A stretch of DNA of 64,000 bases from M3007 sp046160625 (GTDB taxonomy: Bacteria > Bacteroidota > Bacteroidia > Chitinophagales > Saprospiraceae). The position numbers and the translations under genes are program-made. The notes below the pieces were generated by a model. That model was not told where the DNA came from. It saw only the letters and a list, made by a program, of their open reading frames with translations, and made no database searches. Shown here piece by piece: positions 25,660 to 34,322 of the stretch; positions within the stretch are counted from its first letter, which is position 1; every line of letters begins with the position of its first letter. The stretch spans positions 1-64,000 of the forward strand of contig JBJXGZ010000098.1 in the NCBI GenBank assembly GCA_046160625.1, in the 5' to 3' direction.

Positions 25660-28364
25660 TGTTCTTCATTTTGAAAAAACTTCAAATGCTTGCCGAGCCG
25701 TATAATAACCATCGCCAACAAACCCGCCCCGATGCTCACCACCCAATCTGCAACTGACATTGGCGAGACGGAAAGTGCGGTCCTCACAGGCACAATATTG
25801 TACAAAAGCGCTACGATGAGGAAGCAAAAACCGAGGGCAAACCACACATAGCGATTGCGCACAACCTCGGTGCGCCAGAACGGAAGTGCCATCGAACCCA
25901 TGTTGAACACATGAAACAACTGACTGAAAATCAGCGTGAAAAACAGAATATTGTTGCAAAGTGCAGGATCCCAATCATTACCGGCATGAATGGTGTAATG
26001 GCTGAAATACACCGCACCGATGGTTGCCGCTGTGATGACGCTGGCATAGAAAAAGATTCGTCGCCAACGTCGTTGGTCAATGATCGGTTCTTCGGTGTTG
26101 CGCGGCTTCTGCTGCATGACCAAAGGGCCTCCGGCAGTCACACCCAAGGCCAGAGCAGGCAATACGTCGGTAACTAGGTTTATGAACAGGATTTGCAATG
26201 GCTTTAACTGGAAATGTAAAAACAACAAGGATACGATGGCGATTACCGCCAGTTCGCTCATGTTGCACGACAAGAGGTAAATGACAAACTTGCGAATGTT
26301 GTCGAAAATGACCCGCCCCTGACGAATAGCCACGACGATGCTGGCAAAACTGTCGTCGCGCAGCACCATGTCGGCCACGTCTTGGGCCACTTGTGTGCCG
26401 TGTTTCCCCATCGCGATTCCAATGTCGGCTTTTTTTAAGGCCGGGGCATCGTTCACGCCGTCACCTGTCATGCCCACGATGGCTTTGCGTTCCTGAAAAA
26501 CCCTTATCAAATCAAGTTTCTGTTTGGGGCTGACGCGGGCAAATATTTTGGCGGCTGCCCAGCGTGTTTTGTCCGCCGCTTTGAGTTTTTCGTAGTCCGG
26601 CATTTCTTTTCCCAGCACCACGTCCGCGTCGTCGGATTCGATGATGCCCAACTGCCTGCCGATGGCTTTCGCGGCGGCAGGGTGGTCGCCCGTGACCATG
26701 ACCACCTCGATTCCAGCATCCCGGCATTGGCGGATGGCGGCAGGCACCTCTTTTCTCGGCGGGTCTATCATTCCGAAAAGCCCGGCGAAAACCAGGTCTT
26801 TTGTCAATACCTTGGAGTCCTTTGTATTCAATTTAAAAGCGCCAGCAATGACTTTTAGCCCAGAAGAAGCCATTTTTTCCGCCTCGGCGAGCCAGGCTTT
26901 CCTGCGCTGCGGGGTCATGGAGGCATTTTTGTCGGCATCGAGCAGAAACGAGCAACAATCGAGCAGTTCTTCGGCGGCGCCTTTGGCAAAAACCATCTTG
27001 CCTTCCGGGGTCTTGTGCGAGGTTGCCATGATTTTGGTTTCGGAGGAAAAAGGTATTTCCGACAGTTTGGGGGATTTGTGTCGGAGGGCGTTGATGTCTT
27101 CGCCGAGCAGAAGCGCGAATTTGAGCAAGCCCGTTTCGAGCGGGTCGCCGATTTCTTTGAGGTGCTTTTTATGGGCAGTTATCTCCGAGTTGTTGCACAA
27201 AATGGCAATTTGCAAGAGGCGGCGATACTGCGCTTCTGGCAAATGCCCCAGGGGTAAATCGGCGGCATCGTCGCTTTTTGCCCAAGCCCCACCCGCCGAA
27301 GCGAGCGCTTCGACCTCCATTTTATTTTGCGTCAATGTTCCTGTTTTGTCTGTACAGATGACCGTGGTTCCGCCAAGTGTTTCCACGGCCGAAAGTTTGC
27401 GCACAATCACTTTCTGTCGGGCTAATCGGAGCATTCCCTGGGCCAGCGCGAGGGTGGCAACGATAGACAAACCTTCCGGGACAGCAGCTACGGCAAGTGC
27501 AATGGAGGTTTCAAACATTTCCAGGATTGGTTTCCCGCCAATCAAGCCCACACCAAAAATGACGACCACCAGACCGACGGTAATTTTGATAAGCCGACCG
27601 CTGAATGCTTCCAGTTTCTTTTCCAAAGGCGTGGCGGCTTGCTCGGAGGTGCCGACGAGGTGAGCGATTTTGCCCAATTCAGTATTCATTCCCGTTCCGG
27701 CAACCACCGCCCAGCCATTGCCTTTGGTGACAAAAGTTCCCTTAAAAAGCAGGTTCGATTGTTCTGCCAACGGCGTGTCGGTGGGCAACACGCCGGGTTC
27801 TTTTTCCACAGGAACGCTCTCGCCGGTGAGAGAAGATTCGTCCACTTGCAGTTGGGCGCTGTTGTAGAGGCGGGCATCGGCGGGGGTCATGTCCCCGGCT
27901 TCGAAGTAAATCACGTCGCCGGGTACGAGCATTTCGAGGTTGATTTCCGACAACTTGCCATTGCGAAATGCTTTGGCGGAAATGGCGACCATTTTTTTCA
28001 AGGCAGCCATGCTGCGCCCTGCCTGAAATTCCATGTAAAAACCGATGAGTGCGTTGATGAGAACCACCACTAAAATGGCTGTCCCGTCCAACCATTCCTG
28101 AAAGGCAAACGACGCGCTGGCAGCCACAACCAACAGCACGACAAGGGGGCTTTTGAACTGCCGCAGGAATATCTTCCAGGCAGGCGTTTGTTCGGCGTTG
28201 GCAATGGCGTTAGGGCCAAAAGATTGCAATAGGGTGGCTGCTTGTGCAGCCGACAAACCTTGCTTGATATCAGCGCCCAGACGGGTGAACAATTCGTTTT
28301 CCTGCGAAGCCCACATAGGGTCGCTCGATTTGTTGTGTACCTCGTTTTGAGTCATCTTGACCAT
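25656..28364 (-). CDS. P2-type (calcium-ATPase-like) cation-transporting P-type ATPase
   Basis: The 902-residue enzyme has the P-type motifs TGES (180-183), PEGL in helix 4 (296-299) and DKTGT (339-343), plus GDGVNDAPAL. The helix-4 PEGL, an Asn/Asp-containing helix 6 (INLVTDVLPALALG) and a Glu in helix 5 (NMSELAVI) match the calcium-site residues of SERCA/PMCA enzymes, so Ca(II) or Mn(II) transport is the default prediction. There is no CPC/CPH motif of metal P1B pumps. It heads the cus operon with a 4-nt ATGA overlap into cusA, an unusual partner for a Cu/Ag efflux system. Confidence 0.92.
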   Translation of the reverse strand: MVKMTQNEVHNKSSDPMWASQENELFTRLGADIKQGLSAAQAATLLQSFGPNAIANAEQTPAWKIFLRQFKSPLVVLLVVAASASFAFQEWLDGTAILVVVLINALIGFYMEFQAGRSMAALKKMVAISAKAFRNGKLSEINLEMLVPGDVIYFEAGDMTPADARLYNSAQLQVDESSLTGESVPVEKEPGVLPTDTPLAEQSNLLFKGTFVTKGNGWAVVAGTGMNTELGKIAHLVGTSEQAATPLEKKLEAFSGRLIKITVGLVVVIFGVGLIGGKPILEMFETSIALAVAAVPEGLSIVATLALAQGMLRLARQKVIVRKLSAVETLGGTTVICTDKTGTLTQNKMEVEALASAGGAWAKSDDAADLPLGHLPEAQYRRLLQIAILCNNSEITAHKKHLKEIGDPLETGLLKFALLLGEDINALRHKSPKLSEIPFSSETKIMATSHKTPEGKMVFAKGAAEELLDCCSFLLDADKNASMTPQRRKAWLAEAEKMASSGLKVIAGAFKLNTKDSKVLTKDLVFAGLFGMIDPPRKEVPAAIRQCRDAGIEVVMVTGDHPAAAKAIGRQLGIIESDDADVVLGKEMPDYEKLKAADKTRWAAAKIFARVSPKQKLDLIRVFQERKAIVGMTGDGVNDAPALKKADIGIAMGKHGTQVAQDVADMVLRDDSFASIVVAIRQGRVIFDNIRKFVIYLLSCNMSELAVIAIVSLLFLHFQLKPLQILFINLVTDVLPALALGVTAGGPLVMQQKPRNTEEPIIDQRRWRRIFFYASVITAATIGAVYFSHYTIHAGNDWDPALCNNILFFTLIFSQLFHVFNMGSMALPFWRTEVVRNRYVWFALGFCFLIVALLYNIVPVRTALSVSPMSVADWVVSIGAGLLAMVIIRLGKHLKFFQNEEQ

Positions 28365-28388
28365 GTCAGTTAATACTTTTTGTGGATT

Positions 28389-28595
28389 TCATTCCGCGTG
28401 GCTGTTCTTATGCTCCAGTGCTTTTTTTGTGTCAGTCAGCATATTGTTCAGACACCAATTGCAATACAATCCTCCAAAAAGAAAGGAAAGCAACCTATAA
28501 AACCAGCCCCTTGGTGGCTCGTAGGTGATGGACATAGTAACCATCGTTCCACTTTCAGAAGGGGTAGTTTCAAACCCCATTCGATACCAGCGCAT
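28389..28595 (-). pseudogene. Probable C-terminal fragment of an SRPBCC-family protein
   Basis: A 68-residue frame (MRWYRMGFETTP...) resembles the last strand and long C-terminal helix of SRPBCC/polyketide-cyclase folds (GTMVTMSITYEPPRG, then LLSFLFGGLYCNWCL). Families of this type are about 150 residues. An in-frame stop lies eight codons upstream, so the N-terminal half is missing. It sits between the ATPase gene and a decayed regulator, which suits a remnant left after rearrangement. It could also be a short real gene; the identification is tentative. Confidence 0.45.
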
Positions 28596-28651
28596 GATGA
28601 TGATTTGAGCGTCTTACAAGGTCATTTCATATATTCTAATCGAATAATGAT

Positions 28652-28885
28652 TTAAGCTATCAGGGAGTGTGACATCACTAACAGACTGTTTCGATCGTCG
28701 AGTAGCTCAAAACCCTCCATTTCATGGCACGGGCTCAGCGCAGCCAACTGAATAGGATTGGGCGAGGCGATAAGTTGCGCCTCGCCCAATTTCAAATTTT
28801 ATAACGTTATATCCGATTCATCGAGCAAACGGCTGGCGGTGCGGATACACTGGGCGCATACCCTGTTTTTAATAAATAAGGTCAA
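28652..28885 (-). pseudogene. Decayed third copy of the HMA-like/AraC regulator (N-terminal domain only)
   Basis: Read on the minus strand from about 28885, the frame gives TLFIKNRVCAQCIRTASRLL, a TAA (28799-28801), then NLKLGEAQLIASPNP, QLAALSP and EMEGFELLDDRNS. These match in order the N-terminal domain of the two intact regulators (for example LGEAEFAASPN and EGFELLDDRNS). A start ATG is replaced by TTG, one stop interrupts it, and the AraC DNA-binding part is lost entirely. The CAQC pair remains. Confidence 0.85.
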
Positions 28886-28908
28886 ACACTAGGTCTTCTC
28901 CTGCAAAA

Positions 28909-29307
28909 TCACATTTTATGATTCATCCCTTCCATTTTTTCGCCTTTCATCTTTTGCATCATATCCATCATGGGCTGATTTTCCATCATCTTTTTACACA
29001 TGTCAGACATCATATTGGTGTCTTTTTTACAGGCTTCCAACATGTCAGCCATCATACCTTTCATCATGGCAGGATCATCTTTCATCATTACAGCATGGTG
29101 TTCCATCATCATTTTGTGGGCATTAGCATTATTCATCATGGTCTGCATCATTTCTTTTGACATGGCGGCATCATTGGCGATGGTTTCCATAATGGCCTTT
29201 CTGGATACGGAGTTTGAAAGGGTTTGCTTCGGGTCAGTAGTAGACTGGCAGGATGCGAATGAAGCAATGATTGCCAGCGACAAAGCGATTTTTTGTATTA
29301 TGTTCAT
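28909..29307 (-). CDS. Small Met-rich lipoprotein
   Basis: The product has 132 residues, a lipobox at SFASC (Cys20) and 30 methionines, mostly as MM pairs (KEMMQTMM, HKMMMEHH, DPAMMKGMM). No known fold is recognised. Met-rich proteins bind Cu(I)/Ag(I) through thioethers, so a periplasmic copper/silver sponge is likely (inference). It is next to the copper storage protein gene (79 nt) and on the same strand. Confidence 0.75.
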   Translation of the reverse strand: MNIIQKIALSLAIIASFASCQSTTDPKQTLSNSVSRKAIMETIANDAAMSKEMMQTMMNNANAHKMMMEHHAVMMKDDPAMMKGMMADMLEACKKDTNMMSDMCKKMMENQPMMDMMQKMKGEKMEGMNHKM

Positions 29308-29386
29308 AATGATGATTTTTTAAAATTGATTTTTTAAAGCATACAAAGTGCATCCACTTAATTTTGGAAGTGGAGAATTTTACTGA

Positions 29387-29713
29387 TTACATGTTCTCGC
29401 ATTCGGTAGCACATTTGCGACAGGCATCTGCACACTTTTTGCAATGTTCCATGTGCGAATGCTTTTCACATTCAACCGCGCAGGCATTACAGATTTCAGC
29501 ACAGAGTTTGCAGATTTGATTTGCAAACTCGCTTCCGCCAGCCATTGCTTGCACGGCAAGAAGGCAAATTGCTCCACAGTCTTGGTCTAACTTGATGCAA
29601 CGCGCTAACATTTTAACGTCCTGCTCATTCAAACATGCACTTGCGCAGTGATAACATTCTACTGTGCATGCCGAACAGGCAGCGATACAACTTTGATACT
29701 TCTGATGACTCAT
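29387..29713 (-). CDS. Copper storage protein, Csp/DUF326 four-helix bundle
   Basis: The 108-residue protein has 19 cysteines spaced mostly CxxxC or CxxC along four helices (for example CIAACSACTVECYHC), the hallmark of the Csp family that fills a four-helix bundle with many Cu(I) ions. There is no signal peptide, so it is the cytosolic Csp3-like type. Its role would be to store excess Cu(I) in the cytosol. It is full length for the family. Neighbours are the HMA-AraC regulator and the Met-rich lipoprotein. Confidence 0.92.
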   Translation of the reverse strand: MSHQKYQSCIAACSACTVECYHCASACLNEQDVKMLARCIKLDQDCGAICLLAVQAMAGGSEFANQICKLCAEICNACAVECEKHSHMEHCKKCADACRKCATECENM

Positions 29714-29891
29714 TGTGTTTGTTTTTTATTCCCGCAACATGCAAGGAAGCTGTGAAAGAATTTTCACGATACAAAGTTGAGTCCACACAGTTCCGGGATC
29801 AGTACACAATTCCAGACAATAGTTACATCATTCACACATGAAAAGGGATTTTAAAAGGAAGTTGAACTGCAAACTGGAATCGCCTAAACTG

Positions 29892-29978
29892 CTAAATGCA
29901 AGGCCGACGGCAGTCACCACCACAGCAGACATTTAAGAGCAAAATTTTGACTTTGTGAATGCACCCTTCGCAGGTGAT
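29892..29978 (-). pseudogene. Fragment of an HMA domain after the second HMA-AraC gene
   Basis: Starting at the last base of the regulator stop codon, the minus strand reads ITCEGCIHKVKILL, then CCGGDCRRPCI and TAG. The first 14 residues align with the HMA domain of the MauE fusion (GITCEGCVSKVKSLLEK) that follows regulator copy 1. The rest is unrelated. So a regulator plus HMA-MauE module seems to have been duplicated and the second membrane-protein gene lost. The match is short. Confidence 0.55.
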
Positions 29979-30547
29979 TACAGCCTATCCAGGGTCTTTC
30001 GACCGTGCCGCTGATGCTCAGATTTGAACTGCGTCGGGGTCAGCCCCGTTACCTGCCGGAACTGGTTGCTCAGGTGCTGTGTGCTGCTGTATCCTGTCTG
30101 AAAAGCGATATCGCCAAACGACAGTTCGTCGTACACCAGCAATTCCTTCACCCGTTCGATTTTCTGGGCGATGATGTACTTTTCGATGGTCAAGCCTTCC
30201 ACTGAAGCGAACAATTTGCTTAACTGTGAGTATTCGTGCCCCAATTCACGAGCAATGAAATCGGAGAAATTCATCGTCTCCGGTTTTTTACCCGCTGCGT
30301 GATGTATTTCGTTGACAACCAAATTTTTGATTTGTGCTATCATTTGGCTGTTACGGTCATCAAGCAGTTCAAAACCTTCTGTTTCAAGGCTCCGGCGCAG
30401 TGCGGCCAACTGTGCCGGATTGGGCGGAGCAGCCAATTCTGTTTCGCCCAACCGCACTTTTTTTGCTACTAAACCCGCTTCCGTCAGCAAATGCTCAACG
30501 GAGCGGATGCAGCGGGCACAAACCATATTTTTGATGATGATGGTCAT
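29978..30547 (-). CDS. HMA-like/AraC-type transcriptional regulator, copy 2
   Basis: The 189-residue protein has the same layout as the regulator at 17495-18064: an N-terminal metal-binding-like domain (IKNMVCARCIRSVEHLL) and a C-terminal AraC helix-turn-helix region (TGYSSTQHLSNQFRQVTGL). The two proteins are alike over their full length. Its start codon overlaps the stop of the multicopper oxidase gene by 4 nt, so it is the distal gene of that operon and may autoregulate it. Ligand metal is inferred, not shown. Confidence 0.88.
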   Translation of the reverse strand: MTIIIKNMVCARCIRSVEHLLTEAGLVAKKVRLGETELAAPPNPAQLAALRRSLETEGFELLDDRNSQMIAQIKNLVVNEIHHAAGKKPETMNFSDFIARELGHEYSQLSKLFASVEGLTIEKYIIAQKIERVKELLVYDELSFGDIAFQTGYSSTQHLSNQFRQVTGLTPTQFKSEHQRHGRKTLDRL

Positions 30548-32247
30548 TGTTTCACAAAAATGCCAGTGTAGGTTTTACCGCCTGATTGAATCTGTAAAGC
30601 ATAAGAACCGGTAGGCAATTTGACCAATTCAATATTTCCGCGCCCTTTAGAGATCAGTTTGGATTGTTGTAAAACTAATTGCCCAAATGCATTGTACACA
30701 TTGCAAAAAGCGCTTTCCGCCAAAGAATTATTCAGTTCAAAAAAGACAGTTTCGCTCGCAGGGTTTGGATAAAATTGTAAATTGTCTTCAACCTTTTCAA
30801 GCGTCCCGCTCGCTGCTGCTTTTACGAGAAATTGCCCCATCATCCCGGTGTCTTCATGGCTAAGTATGTGGCAGTGATACATATACGGCATTTCCAGATC
30901 GCTGAAATCATCGTACCGGACAACAATTTTAACAGAGCCGTTCATCGGCGGCACGGTTATCACATCTTTCCGACCACGCAAGTTGGCTGCTGGTGTGCTC
31001 CCGCCGACAGAAACCACCCAAAACGAATTGCCGTGCAGGTGAAAGGGGTGCGCCATCATGGTTTGGTTGGTCAAAGTCCAGACTTCCGTTTTTCCTTGTT
31101 CGACCGTGAAATTGATATTTTCCATATCGAATTTCAATCCATTTAGGAAAAAATTCGTCATGCTCATCATCGGTTGGGCGGTCATCGCGAGGCTACGGGG
31201 CGTTGCACCGGTTTGTGAGAGCGGTGCGTTTGCAATCAAGGTTGCCGGAATGTTCGTCACGGGATTAGCGGTAGGAGCGGTCACTGAAATGGTCATCAGG
31301 TCAAAATCGGTATCATCCAGCGGGCCCATCATATTGTTTCCACCGCCCATGTTCATCATCATGCCCCCAGGATAGCCCTGTGGGAGTAGGCTGCCGAATT
31401 GTTTCAAAGTGAGGGATTGTCCTTCTTTTCCCGTCAAATCCACCAAAATTTCAGCGCGTTCACCGGGAGAGAGGATAAGTTTCGACATTGAGACAGGCAC
31501 ATCCAGAAGCCCCCCGTCACCGCCAATTTGATTGAATATCAAATTGTTGGCAAACCCAAAGTCAAAATACCGATGGCTTGAACCATTCAATAACCGCAAT
31601 CGCACCACTTGGGCAGGCAAATTTAGAGTCGCTCCCCGAAGCACGCCATTTACTAGCACCTCGTTGTCTAATTCATCCATTTCCACGATTTGCTTATCTA
31701 TGCCAAAGGTTTTCCATTGAAAAACGAGCGGCACATCGTCTACTCCATACGTTCGGGGTAAGTTGAGGGCTGCTTCCTCCTCATCGCAGACGATGATAAA
31801 ACCCGCAGCACCTTTTACAACTTGTTTAAGCGTCTTTCCGTGTGGGTGTGGGTGATACCAGTACGTCGCAGCATGGTCAAGCACCTCAAAAGAAGGCGAC
31901 CAGTCTGAACCTGCTAGAATCAGATTATGTGGGCTACCGTCATTATGCGGAGCAACATGCAAACCATGCCAGTGGACGGTAGTGGTATCGCCCAATTGAT
32001 TGTGGACATTGAGCGTAACGGTTTCACCTTTTTTCAGAATCAGGGTGGGCCCTAATTGTGAACCGTTGTATCCAATTGTATTGGTTTGTATCCCAGGAAA
32101 AATTTCGCTCGTGCCATGTTGTACCGTCAGGTCAAATGTGGTTCCATCGAGCGCGTATGGTATCGGAACTGTCGTTTGGCCTGAAGATGTTGCCGCTGAA
32201 AAGAGCATGAAAGCGAGGGCTATTGGCCGGAAAAAATTGAATTTCAT
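30544..32247 (-). CDS. Multicopper oxidase with T9SS tail (CueO-like)
   Basis: The 567-residue secreted enzyme has all four copper-ligand blocks: HWHG (92-95), YHPHPHG (131-137), HPFHLHG (400-406) and YHCHILSHEDTGMM (457-470), the last giving the type-1 Cys. A Met/Gly-rich stretch (GGMMMNMGGGNNMMG, about 295-309) resembles the methionine-rich substrate site of CueO. It likely oxidises Cu(I) to the less toxic Cu(II) and may also oxidise phenols. The C-terminal T9SS signal suggests export across the outer membrane, in contrast to periplasmic CueO. I used the ATG at 32247, which begins the signal peptide. Confidence 0.94.
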   Translation of the reverse strand: MKFNFFRPIALAFMLFSAATSSGQTTVPIPYALDGTTFDLTVQHGTSEIFPGIQTNTIGYNGSQLGPTLILKKGETVTLNVHNQLGDTTTVHWHGLHVAPHNDGSPHNLILAGSDWSPSFEVLDHAATYWYHPHPHGKTLKQVVKGAAGFIIVCDEEEAALNLPRTYGVDDVPLVFQWKTFGIDKQIVEMDELDNEVLVNGVLRGATLNLPAQVVRLRLLNGSSHRYFDFGFANNLIFNQIGGDGGLLDVPVSMSKLILSPGERAEILVDLTGKEGQSLTLKQFGSLLPQGYPGGMMMNMGGGNNMMGPLDDTDFDLMTISVTAPTANPVTNIPATLIANAPLSQTGATPRSLAMTAQPMMSMTNFFLNGLKFDMENINFTVEQGKTEVWTLTNQTMMAHPFHLHGNSFWVVSVGGSTPAANLRGRKDVITVPPMNGSVKIVVRYDDFSDLEMPYMYHCHILSHEDTGMMGQFLVKAAASGTLEKVEDNLQFYPNPASETVFFELNNSLAESAFCNVYNAFGQLVLQQSKLISKGRGNIELVKLPTGSYALQIQSGGKTYTGIFVKQ

Positions 32248-32285
32248 TGCGTTGAAAATTGAGTGATGGGCATTGAGCAAAAAGA

Positions 32286-33134
32286 TTATTGCTTCAAAAA
32301 AGAGGTTTGACCGAGCACAGCACCATTTTCGTTGGTAATGCGCAGGCGATAAACACCCGATTGCAAAGCTGCTACCGACAGATTGTTTTGCGTTAAAGCC
32401 GTATTGGACAAAAAGCGACCGTCTGCTGACCAAACTTCCGCCATACGAGTCGAGCCATTGTCCGAGTCCCCAACTACAGAGAAGTGAACTACATCAGCAG
32501 CAGGATTCGGCCACAACTGCAAACGATGGATCGAAGTGGAATCTTGCAGCCCCAATGCAATGGAATCTGGTATGAGATGTACCATTAGCGTGTAGGTATC
32601 ATCGCCGCTCAGTGCGTGATTATGGTTGGAGGCCAATCCAGCGAGGTAAAGCGTGATGTTGCCCACATTGGTTGCCGGGGCTTTCCAGTGGAATGTCCAG
32701 GACAGGCTGTCCGGCGGGGTAGCATCCGCACCGCAAGGCGTATGCGACACATACTTGCGCGGTCCATCATTGTACGTCCGGGTGCGAACCGCGTCGTCAA
32801 TTGTGAAGGTGCCGATGGTCGTATTACCCGCGTCTTTCAATGCCAGTCCAACAAACCCAAACTTATCAAATCCGGTTTGCCGCATTACCACGATGGCATC
32901 AAAGGTTTCACCGGGAACATAACGTAGTGTAGTATCGCTGAGTGCCAAGGTCAGGCTTCCGGGGCCAGTATTGGCTGTGCCGCCGTGACACCCCGTACAA
33001 CTACTTTCGCCTGGCGCACCAGTGTGCCCGCCTACTACGGGCGAGTCGCAAGGGCCATTGGGTGGCGATGAAAAATTTGCCATTGTGAATAGCATGGCAG
33101 CGAGCATTGGAATAAGTAACGTTTTGATTGTCAT
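32286..33134 (-). CDS. Reeler-like/choice-of-anchor protein with CxxCH motif and T9SS tail
   Basis: The 282-residue protein has a signal peptide, a CTGCH motif (residues 46-50) that could bind a c-type heme, a beta-sandwich domain resembling Reeler or choice-of-anchor V domains, and a T9SS tail (LWPNPAADVV). It is between the second di-heme peroxidase gene and the multicopper oxidase gene, all on one strand. If the CxxCH binds heme it may be an electron-transfer partner of the peroxidases (inference). The ATG at 33134 is preferred to a TTG 7 codons upstream. Confidence 0.8.
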   Translation of the reverse strand: MTIKTLLIPMLAAMLFTMANFSSPPNGPCDSPVVGGHTGAPGESSCTGCHGGTANTGPGSLTLALSDTTLRYVPGETFDAIVVMRQTGFDKFGFVGLALKDAGNTTIGTFTIDDAVRTRTYNDGPRKYVSHTPCGADATPPDSLSWTFHWKAPATNVGNITLYLAGLASNHNHALSGDDTYTLMVHLIPDSIALGLQDSTSIHRLQLWPNPAADVVHFSVVGDSDNGSTRMAEVWSADGRFLSNTALTQNNLSVAALQSGVYRLRITNENGAVLGQTSFLKQ

Positions 33135-33195
33135 AGATTTATAACTGTTTTTCAAGATTTTTGAGGACTTATCGTCTCAAGTTATTCTTGATCTT

Positions 33196-34278
33196 CTATT
33201 CTGGCCTTGCAAAAGCCGTATTGGTCAAAAAATCGTTGTCCGTCAATGTTTTCAGAAACGCAATCAAATCCGTTTTGTCTTGTGCGGTTTTTTGAAGCCC
33301 TCCCGGCTGGAGATTGTATTGAAGGATGAACTCAACCGTTGCGGAGTTCTTTACACCATGATCGTAATGGTCAATCACCTCTTCCAGCGTGGCAAAACGC
33401 CCGTCGTGCATATAGGGTGGGGTCAGGGCGATGTTGCGCAAGCTCGGCACTTTAAATCTGCCCCGGTCTGCCGGATCGTTGGTCACTTTTTTACGGCCTT
33501 CGTCGGTCATACTCGCGTCAGTGTCCAGGCCGTTGTTCATAAATTCATCGTTTGTAAAGTTGTGTCCAGCATGGCAATGGAAACACTCCGCACCATTTGA
33601 GCTTCCAAACGGGTCGAATTCCGTGAAGAACAACATTCGACCGCGCTCCTCTTCCGCAGACAGAGTAGCAGTGCCTTTCAAAAACTGATCAAACTTAGAA
33701 CTGTAAGATACCATCGTGAGCATAAACTGCTCCAAGGCCAGACCCACCCGCTCTGAGCTCACGGTTGCATCGCCGAAAGCGCGGATAAACTGGTCGGTGT
33801 ATTTTTTGTCTGCTGAAAGTTTCGCTACCACATTGGGCAGTGTCTCGTTCATTTCGAGCGGGTCTTGGATGGGTTTCAGGGCTTGGTCGCGCACGTGCGG
33901 CGCACGGCCATCCCAGAAAAGACCGTTTTGGTGCCAGGCCAAGTTCATAACCGGCATCGCCTGTCGTTTGCCGGGTAGGTTTTCTACCCCGATGCTGAAT
34001 TGCCGGATATCGGAAAAGGCGTCCTCTTGTTTGTGGCAATCAGCACAGGCTTGCGAACCGTCTTTCGAAAGCATTTTTTCGTAAAAAAGCATCCGCCCCA
34101 GTTGTACGCCTGCTACGCTCAGTTTGTTGTCGGCAGGCAGGTCTGGCGTAGGGAAATCGCCCATTTTAAGGTCATAAGGCGTGGGGTCATAAGTGGCGGG
34201 AGCTTCCACAGGCTCTTTGGGGTCGCAGCCGACAAAGAGGCAGGAAGTCGCAAAAAAGACGAAAAGTATTTTTTTCAT
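33196..34278 (-). CDS. Di-heme cytochrome c peroxidase (CcpA/MauG family), second copy
   Basis: The 360-residue lipoprotein (lipobox VGC, Cys18) has two c-type heme sites, CADCH (78-82) and CFHCH (232-236), and the family block LFWDGRAPHVRDQ. It also has the distal segment VPSLRNIALTPPYMHDGR. It reduces H2O2 in the periplasm or uses it for oxidation of a partner. It lies 44 nt downstream of a second homologous peroxidase and is part of the same run. A typical CcP role is likely for this copy because WDGRA is retained. Confidence 0.93.
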   Translation of the reverse strand: MKKILFVFFATSCLFVGCDPKEPVEAPATYDPTPYDLKMGDFPTPDLPADNKLSVAGVQLGRMLFYEKMLSKDGSQACADCHKQEDAFSDIRQFSIGVENLPGKRQAMPVMNLAWHQNGLFWDGRAPHVRDQALKPIQDPLEMNETLPNVVAKLSADKKYTDQFIRAFGDATVSSERVGLALEQFMLTMVSYSSKFDQFLKGTATLSAEEERGRMLFFTEFDPFGSSNGAECFHCHAGHNFTNDEFMNNGLDTDASMTDEGRKKVTNDPADRGRFKVPSLRNIALTPPYMHDGRFATLEEVIDHYDHGVKNSATVEFILQYNLQPGGLQKTAQDKTDLIAFLKTLTDNDFLTNTAFARPE

Positions 34279-34322
34279 AATCGTGTGGCTATCATTTCAA
34301 AAATTGAAAAGGGTAGGGCGGT

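Noticed and set aside
26641..27663. A 340-codon open frame on the plus strand
   Set aside because: It is antisense to the P2-type ATPase and has no recognisable domain.
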